Origin: Rhizoctonia solani
Taxonomy: Eukaryota > Basidiomycota > Agaricomycetes > Cantharellales > Ceratobasidiaceae
Direction: 5' to 3'
DNA length: 64,000 nt
Assembly: GCF_016906535.1 (NCBI RefSeq)
Contig: NC_057382.1
Span: 248,001 to 312,000 of the forward strand
Made by a program: the position numbers and the translations under genes. Each line of letters opens with the position of its first letter. Positions within the stretch are counted from its first letter, which is position 1. Positions 11,451 to 24,547 of the stretch are shown piece after piece. The notes beneath the pieces are model-generated. The model saw only the letters and a list, made by a program, of their open reading frames with translations. It did not search any database and was not told the origin of the DNA.

Positions 11451-13643
11451 ATGGCCTTGGAATGGCATACTATGCGTACGCGTGTGGTTTCAATCTGTCT
11501 TTGCCTTTTTCAGAGTTCACCTACCATCTCTAAACACTCATCGCGCATCTAGCTCAGTTGAATCTACGTTACGAAAAGCCGTTATTTTCACATTGGCACT
11601 GAAATGGGCCATTTCCTTCGTATTAAATTTGGATTTAGCACTTTCATCACCTTGCTTTGAGCCTTAGTTATAAACTCTCGTGCCTTGATCAAACCACTTT
11701 TGGTAATATTATCTGACGGAATAGATAGCGTTTTGACCCGTTCTTTATAGGGAAATTTTCTAGCGTGGTTGACAACAAAATCCAAAAATGTACTGAAATC
11801 CGTGCAAGCTGATGGTATAATGTGTGTCAGATGAGCGACAGGGTGGTCGGACCTTAAGCTGAAGACGCTAGCAGTCCAATAGCCACTCGAATTGGGAGTA
11901 GAGAACTGTATACATTGATTCCAGCCTTTAGGGCGTGAGGTATAAACATGCATATGCACTCTACGAATCCATCCAGTCCCCTTCCCAATGTCCGTTCGTT
12001 CTTTCGGTGGCGGTGCAGGGCAGCCGCTACCTAACACATAATAATGGTCTTTGGAGTATATTCAAACCCATACACAGCAGCCTTAGGCAAAGAAGGACAA
12101 GAAACCGGAGTATCATAATTAATCAGTCGTACCACCTTCTGTCTCCAGGTAAATTGCGAGAATATAAAGCTTTGCTCATACTAAATTTTATCATGGGTAC
12201 CATTGGTCTAATGGCTGCGTATTCTCGAATCATTTTACCCCCTCTGAGCCCTTGAGTACGTAACGGGATCTGCCCAAGGGAATCCGTTTGGGTTGGCTAA
12301 AAGAAGCCCTCGCGTACGGATTTCGTATCTCAAACAGAATGCCGTTAAAACTGCGACTTAAACAGCTGATAAATCCGTTTTCAAATCACGAAAGCTACGC
12401 AATGTGGGATTGAAGACTTATCGACTTGCCCGAGTGTATTTGGATGCATCTGAAAGCCCAGTTGAGCCGTGATCCACAGAGTTGACATGGGGATTATCAG
12501 CGAGTTCTACATGATTCCAAAAGATACGAGAGCCAAATGCCTCTGAACAGTTGGAGCGCATACATCCACATGGCCATCGGCATAGAACAGCCCAAACGGA
12601 CTTCCTCAACACGACAACGCTGCCGAGAGCTGAATCGATATTTACGGCTATCATGGTTATACATAGCCGTCAGAGAAGAAATCAACCTATTAATTAGAAG
12701 CTCGATACAACCCTCAATTCGTCACCGAGACCTTCCGTCTGCCGTGCCCGACCACGAGAAGCACAATCAAATCAAGCCTAGTTCAACGCGCAGCATAATT
12801 GCACACATATGATTTGTCCAGCATCCAAGCCCTAGAAGACATACTTGTGAAATCAGCATATGCCCCAACCCACCCAAAAAGGTAAATTACACCTGTTACC
12901 TCGCATATCCAGCATTTTCTGACGTAAGATCGACATTCGACGTGGAACCCATTGTTTGCATTGTACCCCGAATTCTAGCGACCATTGTCGTAATAACCGG
13001 GACCTCGTGCACCCTCAACTAACGTGAATAGCTCACACGATACACAATGAAGGAGAACGAAACCGTCTTTTGCTTTGTATCTCTATCAGCAGACTACAGA
13101 AGAAAGAAATCACGGACAAAAAAGGGGAAACCCATGCTATAAACCCCGATCAAGAATAGATAAAAAAAAAGTGAAAATAAAACGACTGTGCAAGGCCGGC
13201 AAACATCATAAGGAGAGCGAAAGCGAGAAAAGGGCATAGCATAATGAAAAGGAAAAAAAGGAAGGAATAGGTAATTGGATCAAGAAACAAACATGCCCCT
13301 GGGCTCATCTCAAGATACCAAAAAGTGAATGAAATACTAGAAATTGACAATATGCACAAGGAACAAGAACTAGTAACACGGCACAAGAAAAACCCGGGGC
13401 AAGGTTTTGTTCAGTATGATTCAAGATAGCGGAATAAGGTGGATCATGCATGGGTAGGGGTGGGGTGATCGTTACAGCAGTCGATACAGGCGGGGGTAAA
13501 AGGCCAAATAGTCCAGCAGGGTGTAAGAGTGTAGATGGGTAATCAAATAGAGGTTTTAGGAAATGTTGCAAGGTCGGGAATCGTCGTGCGAAGCGGGACA
13601 GGGCATATTGAGAGACGTGAAGAGAAAAAGTGAGAACAGACGC
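11451..13643. other. Gene-poor stretch 3' of the Cdc24 gene
   Basis: No recognised gene. A minus-strand open frame at 11588-12037 (about 150 codons, rich in basic residues near its end) lacks any domain I can name and has no intron support, so I leave it unannotated. The A-rich part between about 13080 and 13640 probably includes the 3' UTR of the Cdc24 homologue, which is transcribed leftwards. Confidence 0.45.
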
Positions 13644-16600
13644 CTATGAGACCCAAAGCTCAACACCTCCGCTGGCCGTCCTCGTTCCGTCAAATGCCAT
13701 TTGCACGTCGTCGTCGGATCCGAGCGAAATCATGTCCCCGTCCTCGTCCCGGTATTTAACTCGCAACGGTGCATCTCGCTCCCCGGCTTCGCCGCACAAC
13801 CGTACCTTGTGGGCCACCTTGGTTACCAAATCATTGAAAACCGTATCCCGGGGGACGATAATCTGGAACAAATCCGTCTTGTAATGCACCTTGACGCGTA
13901 CCGACTCGCCCGACCCAAGTAATCGCCGCGCTATACCCGCACCGTCTCCAAACGGCGTAATCGGACTCTGGGTGTTGGTGGGCGAGTACTCGGAGCTCAA
14001 ATTCGTACTCTCGCTCGACCCGCTTCCCCGTTTTTCCTCTGGCGAAGTGCCCAGCGAGCTCGCCGAGCCATTGCCATTCCATCGCGGTACGGGTGGAGGA
14101 GGTTGTTGGGGTGGTGCAGCTACATATGCGCTCGGCTGGCTCGCGCTCCGCATCCGCAAGTGAGGAGGCGCGGACCCGTTGCGCGGGGTAGGGGTAGTTG
14201 CCGACTCGCGCGACACATGGCCGTCATGATCTTCCCCTGGATGTCCGCCCTCGTGGACCTTGGGCATACTCTCCGTACTCGCGTTCTGGCTATCATACGC
14301 CGAGCGCAACCGGGTGGAGCTAAACTTGCTCCGTAAATTCTGCACGGGCCGACTCGAACTAAAGCTGGGCTCCCGACCGGGTCCAAAGCTCGCCTCGGAT
14401 CCACCGCGCGGAGGCAAAGGTGCGCCCCGAGGGATCGAAGGCAATCCACCGGTTGGGGGAGGCATGGGCGGGGGTGTTGTCGGTACTGCATCATCGTCGC
14501 GCCATCTGCTCCCTCGGTCCGCGCACGTGGTCGCTCGTATTCTCCGCGCTCGCGTTCCCGCTCAGGCGGCTGGGACCGGCGAGCTTCCAATGGGGTCGCC
14601 CGTCCAGACGCGGGATAGTCTCCGTCATCCTCTTGCGCTACAAACGGATGGCCATGGAGCCTTGGCGTTCGGGGACCAGGATAGGGGGGGAGGGGTTGGT
14701 TGGAAGAGTAGGGGGGAGGGGTGGCGGCATAGCTCAGTGCCGAACTGGTCGACAAGGCCCGATCATGTTGTTGCCGTGCGGCACGGTCGCTCGCTCGTCG
14801 ATTCGCATTCTCTTTAATTAATTGATTTATATTGGTCTCCCACTTGGTCAATTGCTCCTCGGATCGGCATCGTAGCGTGAAAAACTCGAGGTCGTCGTCT
14901 CCGCGCCACCAAACTTGCAAAGCATGGCCTGCGAACCACTTAACAAGAAGAAATTAAGAAACGAGTAATAAAACTTACTGGGCTTGCCAGCGACAGTCTT
15001 GGTGACATTATTCAAGAAAATTCTCCCCTTGAGCAACAACGGCGTCTTCCTCTTGGCTCCAGCTCCCAACGCGGGGGAAGGCATCCCACCAGGCCCCAAC
15101 GACTGCTGCTTCTTCAAGAGCGACCCGCTCTTGCTGACCTTGCCGATCGTCCCGGCCTTGCGCGGGTCCATGGCGACAACCTCTTTACAGCACAAGATGA
15201 TCTTTTCAAACAAAAAGACGTGGTACTCGCGATCGACCTCGGCCTTGGTCACGATGAAAATATCCTCGAGCAGGAGCTCGCCGAAATTGTGCAGCTGGTG
15301 GCCTTTCCAGTCGTCCACGCGGGCCTCGAGCGCCTTGACCGTGTTCCGGTTATCGACTTTTCGTATCGTCTCGTTGGCCTGGTCCGCAATTCGCTTGGCG
15401 ACCTGGTATCCTGTTGGAGCTCGTCATAGTGGGGATACGTCTCTTTGCTCGCGCGCTTGATCAAGTCCTGTCATGTAGGGAGGGGAAAATTCGTCAGTTG
15501 TTTGCTCGACAAAAAGTTAGACGTGACCGAGCCATTCCCAATCCGTGCGAAATGAAGAGCAGCGTACGGACAGCGGTGCCTCGTGGATCAACCCAACTGA
15601 TGAGCCCAGAAGCGCCGCCACCTGCCTCGTTGCGATGCACTCATTAATTGACCACGCTCTCCAAATCCCGATTCAGCTACCCCACGACCGAATCCAACCC
15701 ACTCGAACCGAGCACGCAAAAGGAGGGCAGAGAAATCGCCCGCTCCCATCAGTGCGTCATAGAGCGCCAAGGTCCGCATACAGGTGCACCAAAATGGAAG
15801 CACGCGTCCAAACTGATTTCGTCCCTTCCCCCGCTTGCCCAGACCTCAGGGACGCGCCATCCAACCCTCTAGGTCCGACAATCTTCCAGCGAAGAAAACA
15901 ACAACCCAATCACGCTCCTCCAGGTCCTCCCGACACCGTACGTCGCGCGCCTGATGTAAGCGGTAGGTGCAAACAAGGCGTGTCGCCGTCGCTTCGCGAC
16001 AATTTACAAACAAACCCATCGCTATCGCCATCGCTGTCCAAGCAGAGTGTGGCCATCATTTGATGCAAGACCATCCGGCCATCACTCGGACCAGATAGGC
16101 AGGTACAAATAGACCGAATAGGCACGGTCTCCCCTCAACATAACCATAAAAAAGTCAACTCACGAGTAGCTGCAAGTGATACTTGCAAATCTTCTGTACC
16201 GGCTTGATGAGAAACATCGGCAGTTCAGTCTTGGGGTTGACCACATGGGCAAGGTTCTGCCAAATCACATCACGTCAGTCGGCCGAAAACGTGAGATAAA
16301 TCGGAGCGAGGCGAGGCGAGAGGAAGAAAAAAAAGAAAAATGAGATAATCAGACGAAAAACGATAAATATGGAATAAATCAGAATAAAATAAAATATGCA
16401 CGAGACGATCCAAAAAAGGCAATAATGCCGGCTTGGGCTTCGTCCAAAATAGGAACGCAAAGCAAAGCGAAGCGAATCGGGGTCTCAAAGCCAAGTTCGA
16501 AGCTAGACTCTAGACGTCCGATGTTCGCTTTCAAGTCTCCATTCGCTCAAACCCCAATTCGAGTTCCCCCGCGCGTCCCGGCCTCATCTCGACGAGGGGA

Positions 16601-19521
16601 GACGACCCAATCCCAATCCGAACCGAAGTTTCATATTGCCAGTTCCGACCTCTGCATCACTAGCTCCTCGATTTTGAATCCCATCTCCGACTGTGAATCC
16701 GACCTTGGACCCATCGCGAAAGAACCATGACAACCCGTGCGGGCCGTTGCCCAGAGCGACCCTTTCCAAAAAGGCAAAGGTAGGACCCCGGAGGCTCCAC
16801 CTCGACGTCAGGTAATCGAAAGTCTGGGAAAAGAGTAGGAGGATCGTGCGAGTAAAAGTAAAGGATCGCAACGAGTGAAACCAGAGAGAGTGCTGTGTTG
16901 GTGTGATCGCGACTAGCAGGAACAAGTGTGGAGTGTTTACGATAGCAAGGTCGCGACTGTGGAGGAAGAAGCGCAAAACGGTTGCGACAAGGTGCAATAG
17001 GGGATCGAGGGAACGCGACCAACCCATTCGACGTTGGAAACCGAGAACGACAATTACGTTGGGCGCCGATGGAAACATGCCCCAACCAGTCCCCGGCGGA
17101 AATGGCGTGCTAAACTGGTGCCGCGGATCTGCTCTGTTGCTACGATTCTAGGCGGGGTGGTCATGTCATTCAGTCGTCGGGCGGATCGCTCTGATTGACC
17201 AAGTCTGCTCAAATGACTCGGTGGACAGCTCGGGCCAAGCCCGGGCGGATCCATGATCGGCGCGGGTCGAGCCAAGTTCAAGTGTGGCGCGGGTCGGTCC
17301 AAACCAGAGGCAACGGAACCAATCCGGGGTGCGCCACGGACATGAGGATCACCCGAGTCGTCGCTAACGCCGCCGCCGCCACCAACATGAAAGGGGAACG
17401 GCTACCCTAGGACTTGAAATGGCCATGGACAAATTGGGAGTCGCCATGAACATAATTGAGTGGTTGCCGAGCGAATGATTGGGCAAGCGCGCGCAAAACT
17501 AGGTAATTGAGTGACGGCGTTTGCGAGTCGAGGGCGTTGGTTGGCGACAAGATCGGGGTCGATTGAGAGGTGGGAATGGCCGATTGTGTTGGATACCGGA
17601 TGTAAGCGTAACAGATGCCGGAGGTGCCGTTGAGGAACAGAGACCGATGATAGGAGGGCTGAGACCGAGTGTCGAGATCCATCGAATTAAAGGTGCCGAG
17701 TAGAGCAATAGGCACCGAATATAATCGGAAAAAGTACCGAGAATAATCAAGGCATAATGACCAAGTGCCCTCGACCAAAAAAAAGCGCCAAAAAGCACAC
17801 CAAATCAAGAAAAACGGCGAAAGCACCAGCGAGCTAGTGCCTTGACTCGCCCTGGAGCAACCCGATCTAGGTCCCATGCCATCCTCCCAAGCCAATTGCC
17901 AGGCCGAGCTATCCCATATATCGAGGCTAGCCCCACAATGATTGCACAAGCCGTCAATAGGCGTACAATGGCTAGCGTATAGCTTTGGTAAATTACCAAC
18001 GCTATTGCGCAAGCTCCACACAACAAAGGAGCCAAGATAAATGGTGAAATAAAGGGAAAAGAAAAAAGGAGCAAGGACGAGTAATGAATACACACCATGA
18101 GATTCTGCTCTTGAGACAGCATCAGCTCGCTCGCATTGGTATAGTTGGCGCAATATGGTTCGTATACGGCAAATTCCTCCTCCTGCACCACAATCAGCAC
18201 CAAGTTGATAGTAAGAGACGGAAAACGCACGTTATCAATGAACAATAAGCCCCAACGCTGATCCTCCCACGGACATTGTGCGGTGCCCTCCATCTCGATC
18301 AAGAACCTACGGCCAAAATCCAAGAGCTTTCCAAGACCGGGGAACAAATGATGGACCGTGTCGGCATCGACGACGTTCTTCTGAATGAGCTCGCGTGCGT
18401 ATTCGTGCATGACTTCGAGGTCAGCGACGTATTTTCGCTCGGCATCGAGAGTCTCCTGGATGTGTTTTTTGCGGAAGGACTCGTCGTCTGATAGGGATGG
18501 GGCGGTGGGGGGAAAGGGGAAGCCGTTGGAGGGAGCGTCGACGGGTGAGGTAAGGGAATCGAGCGAGTCGGATGGGAAGAGGCCGGGTGTGGCGGGTATG
18601 GAAGTGCTGAATTGGGATACAAGGCTGGGGGGACTGGGGGAGCGGGTGAAAAGATGGATTCGGGGAGACGTTCAAGAAGGAATATGACAGTCGAGACGAC
18701 CTGTGTTCCAGTTAGCTCGCTCGGCAAGGGAATCAGACTGTACACACCTTGACAAAGCCATTTGTATTGTTTCCAAAGAGCTCTGAAACGGTAAACATCT
18801 CTGGCTGGCCACGTAGATCGCCCGACTCGGCGAGCTGCTTGAGTCCCATGATGAAAAAGGCAGTGGCATGTTTGGCATGCTAGTACGGTTAGCACAGGTG
18901 GAGCGATGTACCCAAGTGACTCACTTTATTCGTTGGAGTCTTGGACTCTGCACTCGCCTGAGCCAGCTTTCGTTCTGTTTCTTCGATGCTGCAGTCGATC
19001 TGCAGTGGGTCGACTCCAGGCAGGGCATTGTAGAGGATGCAGAGGGGAACACCAAGGGCCAAGAGATCCCACAACTGGCGCACTGGATCCGTCGACTGGC
19101 GTGCCCGCACCGTGCTGTCCCTGGGCCCCTTTTGCGCCTCGTCGTCCTGCGGCAGTCCCAAGCGTGGCGGTGCCCGTCCCGAGTTCGAGAGCGTGAAAAA
19201 CGAGGCAATTCCCTCGATCCGGAGTAGTCGTCCAAGTGCATACGAGCAGCGCTGGTACAGGCTTTGGGTGCCTGTCTTGTTGACTAGCGACACAGTGTTG
19301 GCCAGGGGTGCGCTCGGAGTGGCAATGGGTGTCGGAGTGGGAGCGAAAGACATGGCAGGAGGAACAGTCGGCACCGGACTCGCCGGCACACCACCCCCAT
19401 TTCCACCCATAGGGCCCAGCGCCGCAAGATTGCTGCTCAGCGCAGGAAGGAATCCAGGATCCTGCACAACAGGATTCGACGCGCCCAGCAGCGACTTTTT
19501 GCGCGGAGCCATCGTGGTCAT
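13644..19521 (-). CDS. cdc24: Cdc24-type Rho guanine nucleotide exchange factor (Cdc42 activator)
   Basis: Exons read on the minus strand: 19521-18925, 18879-18748, 18700-18231, 18182-18096, 16256-16164, 15467-14979 and 14928-13644. Domains in order: a CDC24 calponin-like N-terminus (GVPLCILYNALPGVDPLQI); a DH domain (ERKYVADLEVMHEYAREL ... ELPMFLIKPVQKICKYHLQ); a PH domain (HNFGELLLEDIFIV ... VWWRGDDDLEFFTLRC); a Ser/Pro-rich linker; and a C-terminal PB1 domain with the acidic OPCA motif (KYRDEDGDMISLGSDDD). In yeasts this protein loads GTP on Cdc42 at polarity sites and binds scaffolds through PB1. The protein should be about 1,050 residues. Three single-base restorations (near 18662, 15410 and 14511) make every exon length and phase agree, so the frame breaks look like sequence errors in a functional gene. 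Introns 4 and 5 are unusually long (1,839 and 696 nt). Confidence 0.92.
16257..18095 (-). other. 1.84-kb intron inside the DH domain of cdc24
   Basis: The donor GTGTGT follows ...SQEQNLM and the acceptor GGCAG precedes NLAHVVNPKTELP. Both flanking exons are in phase 0 and together give an uninterrupted DH domain. Other introns here are mostly 45-80 nt. I found no transposon protein, terminal repeat or target duplication in it. The first ~290 nt stay open in the upstream frame and encode hydrophobic sequence (see findings). Confidence 0.8.
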
Positions 19522-21901
19522 CGTTTTACCTATTCACTTCCCTCCCCTCGTCTCGTGCCCTCTCACAATATGACCTCCCAACCCTCAGGACCCCAGCCAC
19601 CTTCCCTTCCGCGGAATCACCCATTTGCCAATCGCTCGTGAGCGCTTTTGGCCGTGTTTGGTTTGTTTGTTTCACCCCGTTTTGGTTTTTTGCGCTGGAT
19701 ACCAGGCGTGACGTAGGATCTTCTTGTCTAATCTAATGAACACTTGCAATTCCTTCCCACTTCCATGTTAATCATAAAGTATACTATCGTCCTATTGTAC
19801 TATCACAACGTCACCCGTGGCAACAATACCATCCGCCACCCACCAGCCCCTTTATTCATGGTCTAGGCATTCGAACTCTCATCGCGTCTGTGGGTAGATC
19901 ATTCTGCTCTCGGCTCCGGTCGTAATCGTAAATGACCTGGGCGTATCACATACCGGGCTAACGTCTTATCGTCGGGTACATTGCTATACAGTCGGTACAC
20001 TATATACAATGCACTGACTGTACATGTACGAGTCTATAGATGCGGTGCACTCCATATCCACCTCCCAGAATATGTACGTTACCTCTCGGCGTATCAATCG
20101 CAAACGATACTTCCCACAAACCTAAACTTTGGCGACACGTAGGACCGTGGCGATAAAGATAAACCTTTAGCTGACTATACAAATCGACGACCACAACCTT
20201 CATACGAAAAGAACAAGATGACACACCAAGCGTGCACTTGCCTTGTGTACCCCTTGATAACAAGCTTCAAGGATACGGATACACATGCCACAAGTTCTCA
20301 CACGCACACATACATACACCCACATACCATCGAGATAGACTCGTCCCTGACCGCCCCTGCCCCCGTCTCCGGCTACTCACGACGGATACACCCGATCATG
20401 AGATCGGAATATGTCGCTTTTGAGATACGAACCCCCCCCCTGTATACTTCGAATTCTCGCGCCTCCTTAGCCCCGCATACGTACACACCGATACCATGTA
20501 TGATTATCCAGCCTACACACTCATCTTCCACATACATCCCCGAGCTATACAATTCATTACACGTCATACGCCTCCCTCACTTATAAATCACCACCGTACA
20601 TAAATGACAAAGCGCCCCCTGTCAAATCGAGTCTATACACCTTGTCACCTGTTTGGACTAAAATGAACCAACTTGAATAGGGGGGGCAAGGAAGCCGCGA
20701 TCGGGAAAGACCGGTATCGGAACGAGTGTACGAATCGGTCGTGCGGCGCGGGTGTCCTAGTACATACTCCGAACCAAATAATCTTATATGTATATACCCG
20801 TTAAGATGTACAACTGACAAGGAGCAGAAATCGGCTCGTAGCGAATAATGATCATGAGCCGGATCGGTTGCACAGGACGGATATCGGTCGGGACCTAGAA
20901 AAGGCAAAAAACCTTAAAATGCAAATTCCAGCTCTGAGTGGCCGGGGGCGGATTTAGGAGTCGTACGTGAAGCAGAGTCACTCACGGGCGTACTGTGAGA
21001 GTGGGCGAGAGAGATCGGGATTCACTCTGGGTGCCAGCGCAAGGCAATTCCCGGGTCATCGGTGTTCAGAGTGATGTACGGTATATGCATCGTAAATCGG
21101 CGTTTGCTGCGTATCGGGGTTTAGAGGGTATATGCGTGCCAGTGCGGGGTACTCCGTGGGGAAACCCAACTGTAACGATCGCGGTGGGATGGTGGGATGG
21201 ACCGGGTCTTCCCTCGCCAAGTACCAAAAACACCTCGTCGACCGAGTGGTACAGCAACGATCGTACGAATCCTACCCTCACGCTTAGCCAGGAACCTGAT
21301 CATGCAAGGTGTTCGACCGTAGTTCTATGATGTACGTCAAAGCATACGGACCTCGGAGCGTTGTATCGCCGTTCTTGATGATCATGACTAAAGTGATGAC
21401 TGTGCTTCGTCTTAGTTCGGCGGGTGCATTCCCTGAATGTACAACACACATCCACCGAGTCGCCGAGCTGCCCTACAGTACTAGTACATTACAGTCCTTT
21501 CGCAGCCTCGGTATGCTTCAGCTCGTACACCCCAATACCTAACAATGCACCGAGCAATACGCCCGCGCGCCGCACGGCCATCCCGTCATTTGATCGTCGC
21601 ATTGCGCGAATAAAAATGGAAATAGCCCTCCCAATAACTACATCTCGGCCCATGATAACCCAACAGCCCAGCCCCCAGGTAAGCGGCCGCAGCACAGCTC
21701 TTTAAAACTGAAGGACAGGCACACGACGTCTAAAAGCTCGTGCCGCGCCCAGAGAATCCCCAACCCCACAAAACCGTGCTCCACATGCCACGTGACCCGG
21801 GCTCTAGAACCTTTTTGGTTTGATCTGCGCTCGCATTTTTTTAGACTTGAGGAGCACGGCGATCAGACGTTCGACTAGCGACGCTTCTTTCCTAGGATAC
21901 A
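19522..21901. other. Intergenic, cdc24 upstream region
   Basis: The part next to 19521 should contain the cdc24 promoter. No gene is recognised in about 2.4 kb. A minus-strand frame at 21489-21695 ends with a hydrophobic segment (RRAGVLLGALLGIGVYEL) and could be the last exon of a small membrane protein, but no upstream exon could be joined to it with confidence. Confidence 0.45.
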
Positions 21902-22157
21902 ATGCCTGCTGCTAAAAGGCAAAACACAAAGACAAAACAGCTGAGGAAGACAGCGAGGCCGTACAGGCATTCCAGGCCAAGGACGAGCAAGTGCGAGATG
22001 GGATGAGGGATACAAGTGATATTTACCAGGTATGCGACAGGTACATCAGCCATATGATAAAGCTAATATATCGCAGATAACAAAGCATGTTTTCAGGCAA
22101 GCAGAAAAGAAGGTAGTTTCGGTGGAAGAAGTCGCAGCTGGTTTACTAGCTCTCTAG
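21902..22157 (+). CDS. Small acidic/basic protein of about 70 residues, unknown
   Basis: Two exons, 21902-22029 and 22077-22157, flank a 47-nt intron (GTATGC ... CTAAT ... CGCAG). The encoded protein starts MPAAK, has a lysine-rich N-terminus, then a charged helix-like stretch (EEDSEAVQAFQAKDEQV), and ends VEEVAAGLLAL. The spliced frame is phase consistent. One A seems missing in the AAAA run near 21914. No family is recognised. Its stop codon lies one base from the stop codon of the convergent TAPT1-like gene, so the two transcripts must overlap at their 3' ends. The gene is supported by splice signals and an uninterrupted acidic frame, not by known homologues. Confidence 0.55.
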
Positions 22158-22158
22158 C

Positions 22159-24547
22159 CTACCAAATCCGCTTGACCATAGTGAACCTAGTCAGATCCTC
22201 CAGCGCCACTTTTTTCCGCGCTGCTCCTCCACCCGCATCATCCGCCTTGCGATTCAGTAGAGTCTTGAGCTCCCGATTGTAGCCCTGATTGTCCGGTTAG
22301 GGTATGCTCCACGGGCCACCAACCGCCTCACCTGTTCTTCCTTCCTCCCCAATCGGATTCCGCCCAAACTTGTTCACATCTTCGTCTTCTTGAACCCGTG
22401 TATCCATGTATTTCTTACGGCTCGTAGCATAGACGAGAAGGTTGACCCCGAGCATCAACTTGATCGTTACCAAACTGCCCGCCGATTAATTTAGTCCCAA
22501 TTTGGGTAAAGTATGCCTCACCATAGCCAAATCAGAACCCCCAGCACTGCACACTGCGTCGCTCGCTCCCACGTCCAGTTCCATTCGTGCAGCGACATCA
22601 CATTTGCTGACAGCTGGGAACCAATGAGAAGAACGAGTACAGCAAGCGGCAGAGTAGGAAGGCCAAGACGTCGAGCGACGAGTGGCGATTGGTCGACGTA
22701 TGTATTCTAGTCGTGATAGAAGGCATTGATATTGGATATATTGGATATACAAGATAGAGTGACAAACCCACCTTACGAGATGGTCTGCGACTGCCGCTGG
22801 CGAGCAGATCTCGACAGAGCACGTCAGTATATCGCTCGTAGACCGAGGGGCGGATGTGATTGAACTTCGTGATAAACGCATGCTTGAGCCAGTCGACCAC
22901 TAGCTCCGATAGCAACACCGTCATCACTGGCTGTCTGATAGTTAGCTCTCAGGCAGTTGACCCCAGTACGCGACTTGCCGAAAAGATGGCCCAGATCCTT
23001 CCTCCGCCTATCCCACTCAGAAAGTTCACCTTGAAGCTCTGGGGTAGTCCCGAGCTTTCCAAGTCAAAGCTGTCCGATGACAGCTCAATTGTATTCCGTA
23101 ATGCGATCACAAGAAGCATCGACGACAGCTGGAACCTCTCACGATATCTACGTCCGGCGACGTCAGTCAATCACCACGAGAAATGTATGACACACACCTG
23201 CACATGTGATCTGGAAGAGGTTGTCTTTTTCAAACTTTTTGAACACGCTTCCCTTGATTTCCACAAACTGGTTCGAGATCAGCAATGTCAGCAGCGCATT
23301 ATCGTAAGAGTTGATAGCAACGTTGAGCGAGATCAGCTGGTATACCAAAACGAGCGAATGAAGGACTGTAAGCAATATATTAGTGGTATCATCTGGGATA
23401 CGATGGTTGCCTACCGAGATAACAGCTGGCCAGTCCAAAGTACAGAAAGGGCCGCAGCGTCTGGGAGGTTAGAGGGAGCCGATACGTCAGCGCCAGAAGC
23501 GTCGAGCGCGAAAATAGACAGTCAAGGATGTCTTGGCCAAATGATGTGCACAGCCGGTCGGCAATCTGGAGGATGGTAAGTTTGTACCTGGATGGTGGGC
23601 AGGGTACCAATTTACCTCCAGGGCATTGTATATAACATATATTTGATGTTGTCTTGACCGCGGATGGAATGGTATATCTTGCTGGCGTCCGTCAGAGGAA
23701 TAAGGGTTGACATTGCCAAATCATAATCAACACTCGCAGCAGGTCGGCTTTTTGAGAAGGTGGAAGTGTGTGCCTGTGATCGTTAATCAGTTTCGACTCA
23801 ACGAATCTATAGAATAAAATCACTTGGAGAACGTGATGCAGTTGACGAACAGTCGACATGCGGCGAGAAAAAATCGAATAGGCTGGATGGTAAACGTATG
23901 CAGGAACGAGTCCAAACACAGAATATAGCCGAACCCAACAATCTAACCGAGGTTAGGTGCGCAGCTGACTTCGACACCCGCCACCGACATACCTTTTCGA
24001 TAGCAATCGGTATGTTCAGGAAGTTGCTGACTCTTTCCCACTTGAGCTCTGGTGTGAATCGAAATCTGTCGCAAGCAGCTCTTCCCTCAGGTAGTCCCAT
24101 AGCGAAAAGGGCTCATGATCGACTTCGCGCTCTGGGATGCGAAGCTCGGATCGACAGACTCGGGTCTGGCTGTCGCTGAGAACTCAGGTATCGTCGCTCC
24201 AAGCACAGGCGTCGATGGGAGAGAAGTATACGTCATCCGTTCTTCCAACAAAGGCGTCGACTTAGACGTGACTACGGGCACAGGAGAGGCTCTAGATCCA
24301 AAGGAGGTGGACTAGGCGTTGGGTAGAAGCGAACAAGCTCGGAGGGTGCATTGCCCGCGTTGGAGGATATGGTCTGTGGTTGGGATGCAAGCGGCGTGAA
24401 ACGCCCATAGTCCGGATTCTTGGCTTTAGAGGGCGTAGCCGAGGATGAAGATGTACTTCTGCGCGCGCGTAGGTTACGAGCGTCTGAGTTGGTGGGAGTT
24501 ACTCGGCGAAGCGGGGAGACGGTGCGCCGAGTGCTGGTGCTAGGCAT
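22159..24547 (-). CDS. TAPT1 / EMP65 family (DUF747) multi-pass membrane protein
   Basis: Ser/Thr-rich N-terminus from ATG 24547, then the family core: WDYLREELLATDFD, PELKWERVSNFLNIPIAIEK, LTDASKIYHSIRGQDNIK, IADRLCTSFGQDILDCLF, NQFVEIKGSVFKKFEKDNLF and FSPVMTVLLSELVVDWLKHA. These match the TAPT1/EMP65 family: ER or ciliary-base membrane proteins, in yeast linked to folding quality control with SLP1. At least six hydrophobic segments are visible. The C-terminal cytosolic tail (KYMDTRVQEDEDVNKFGRNP ... RFTMVKRIW) stops at 22159. Several introns of 50-60 nt can be seen. Single-base gaps, for example in the AAAA run at 24105-24108 (plus strand), break the frame; the conserved motifs on each side argue for errors rather than decay. 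Confidence 0.85.

Noticed and set aside
11588..12037. 149-codon minus-strand frame
   Set aside because: No recognisable domain, no intron or start context; could be chance.
14260..14821. Long plus-strand frames of 130-185 codons opposite the Cdc24 linker
   Set aside because: They are antisense shadows of GC-rich Ser/Pro coding sequence and have no domain or splice support.
17407..18153. 248-codon minus-strand frame within the large cdc24 intron
   Set aside because: It overlaps the DH exon in the wrong frame, is low-complexity, and no known protein features are visible; a nested gene is not supported.
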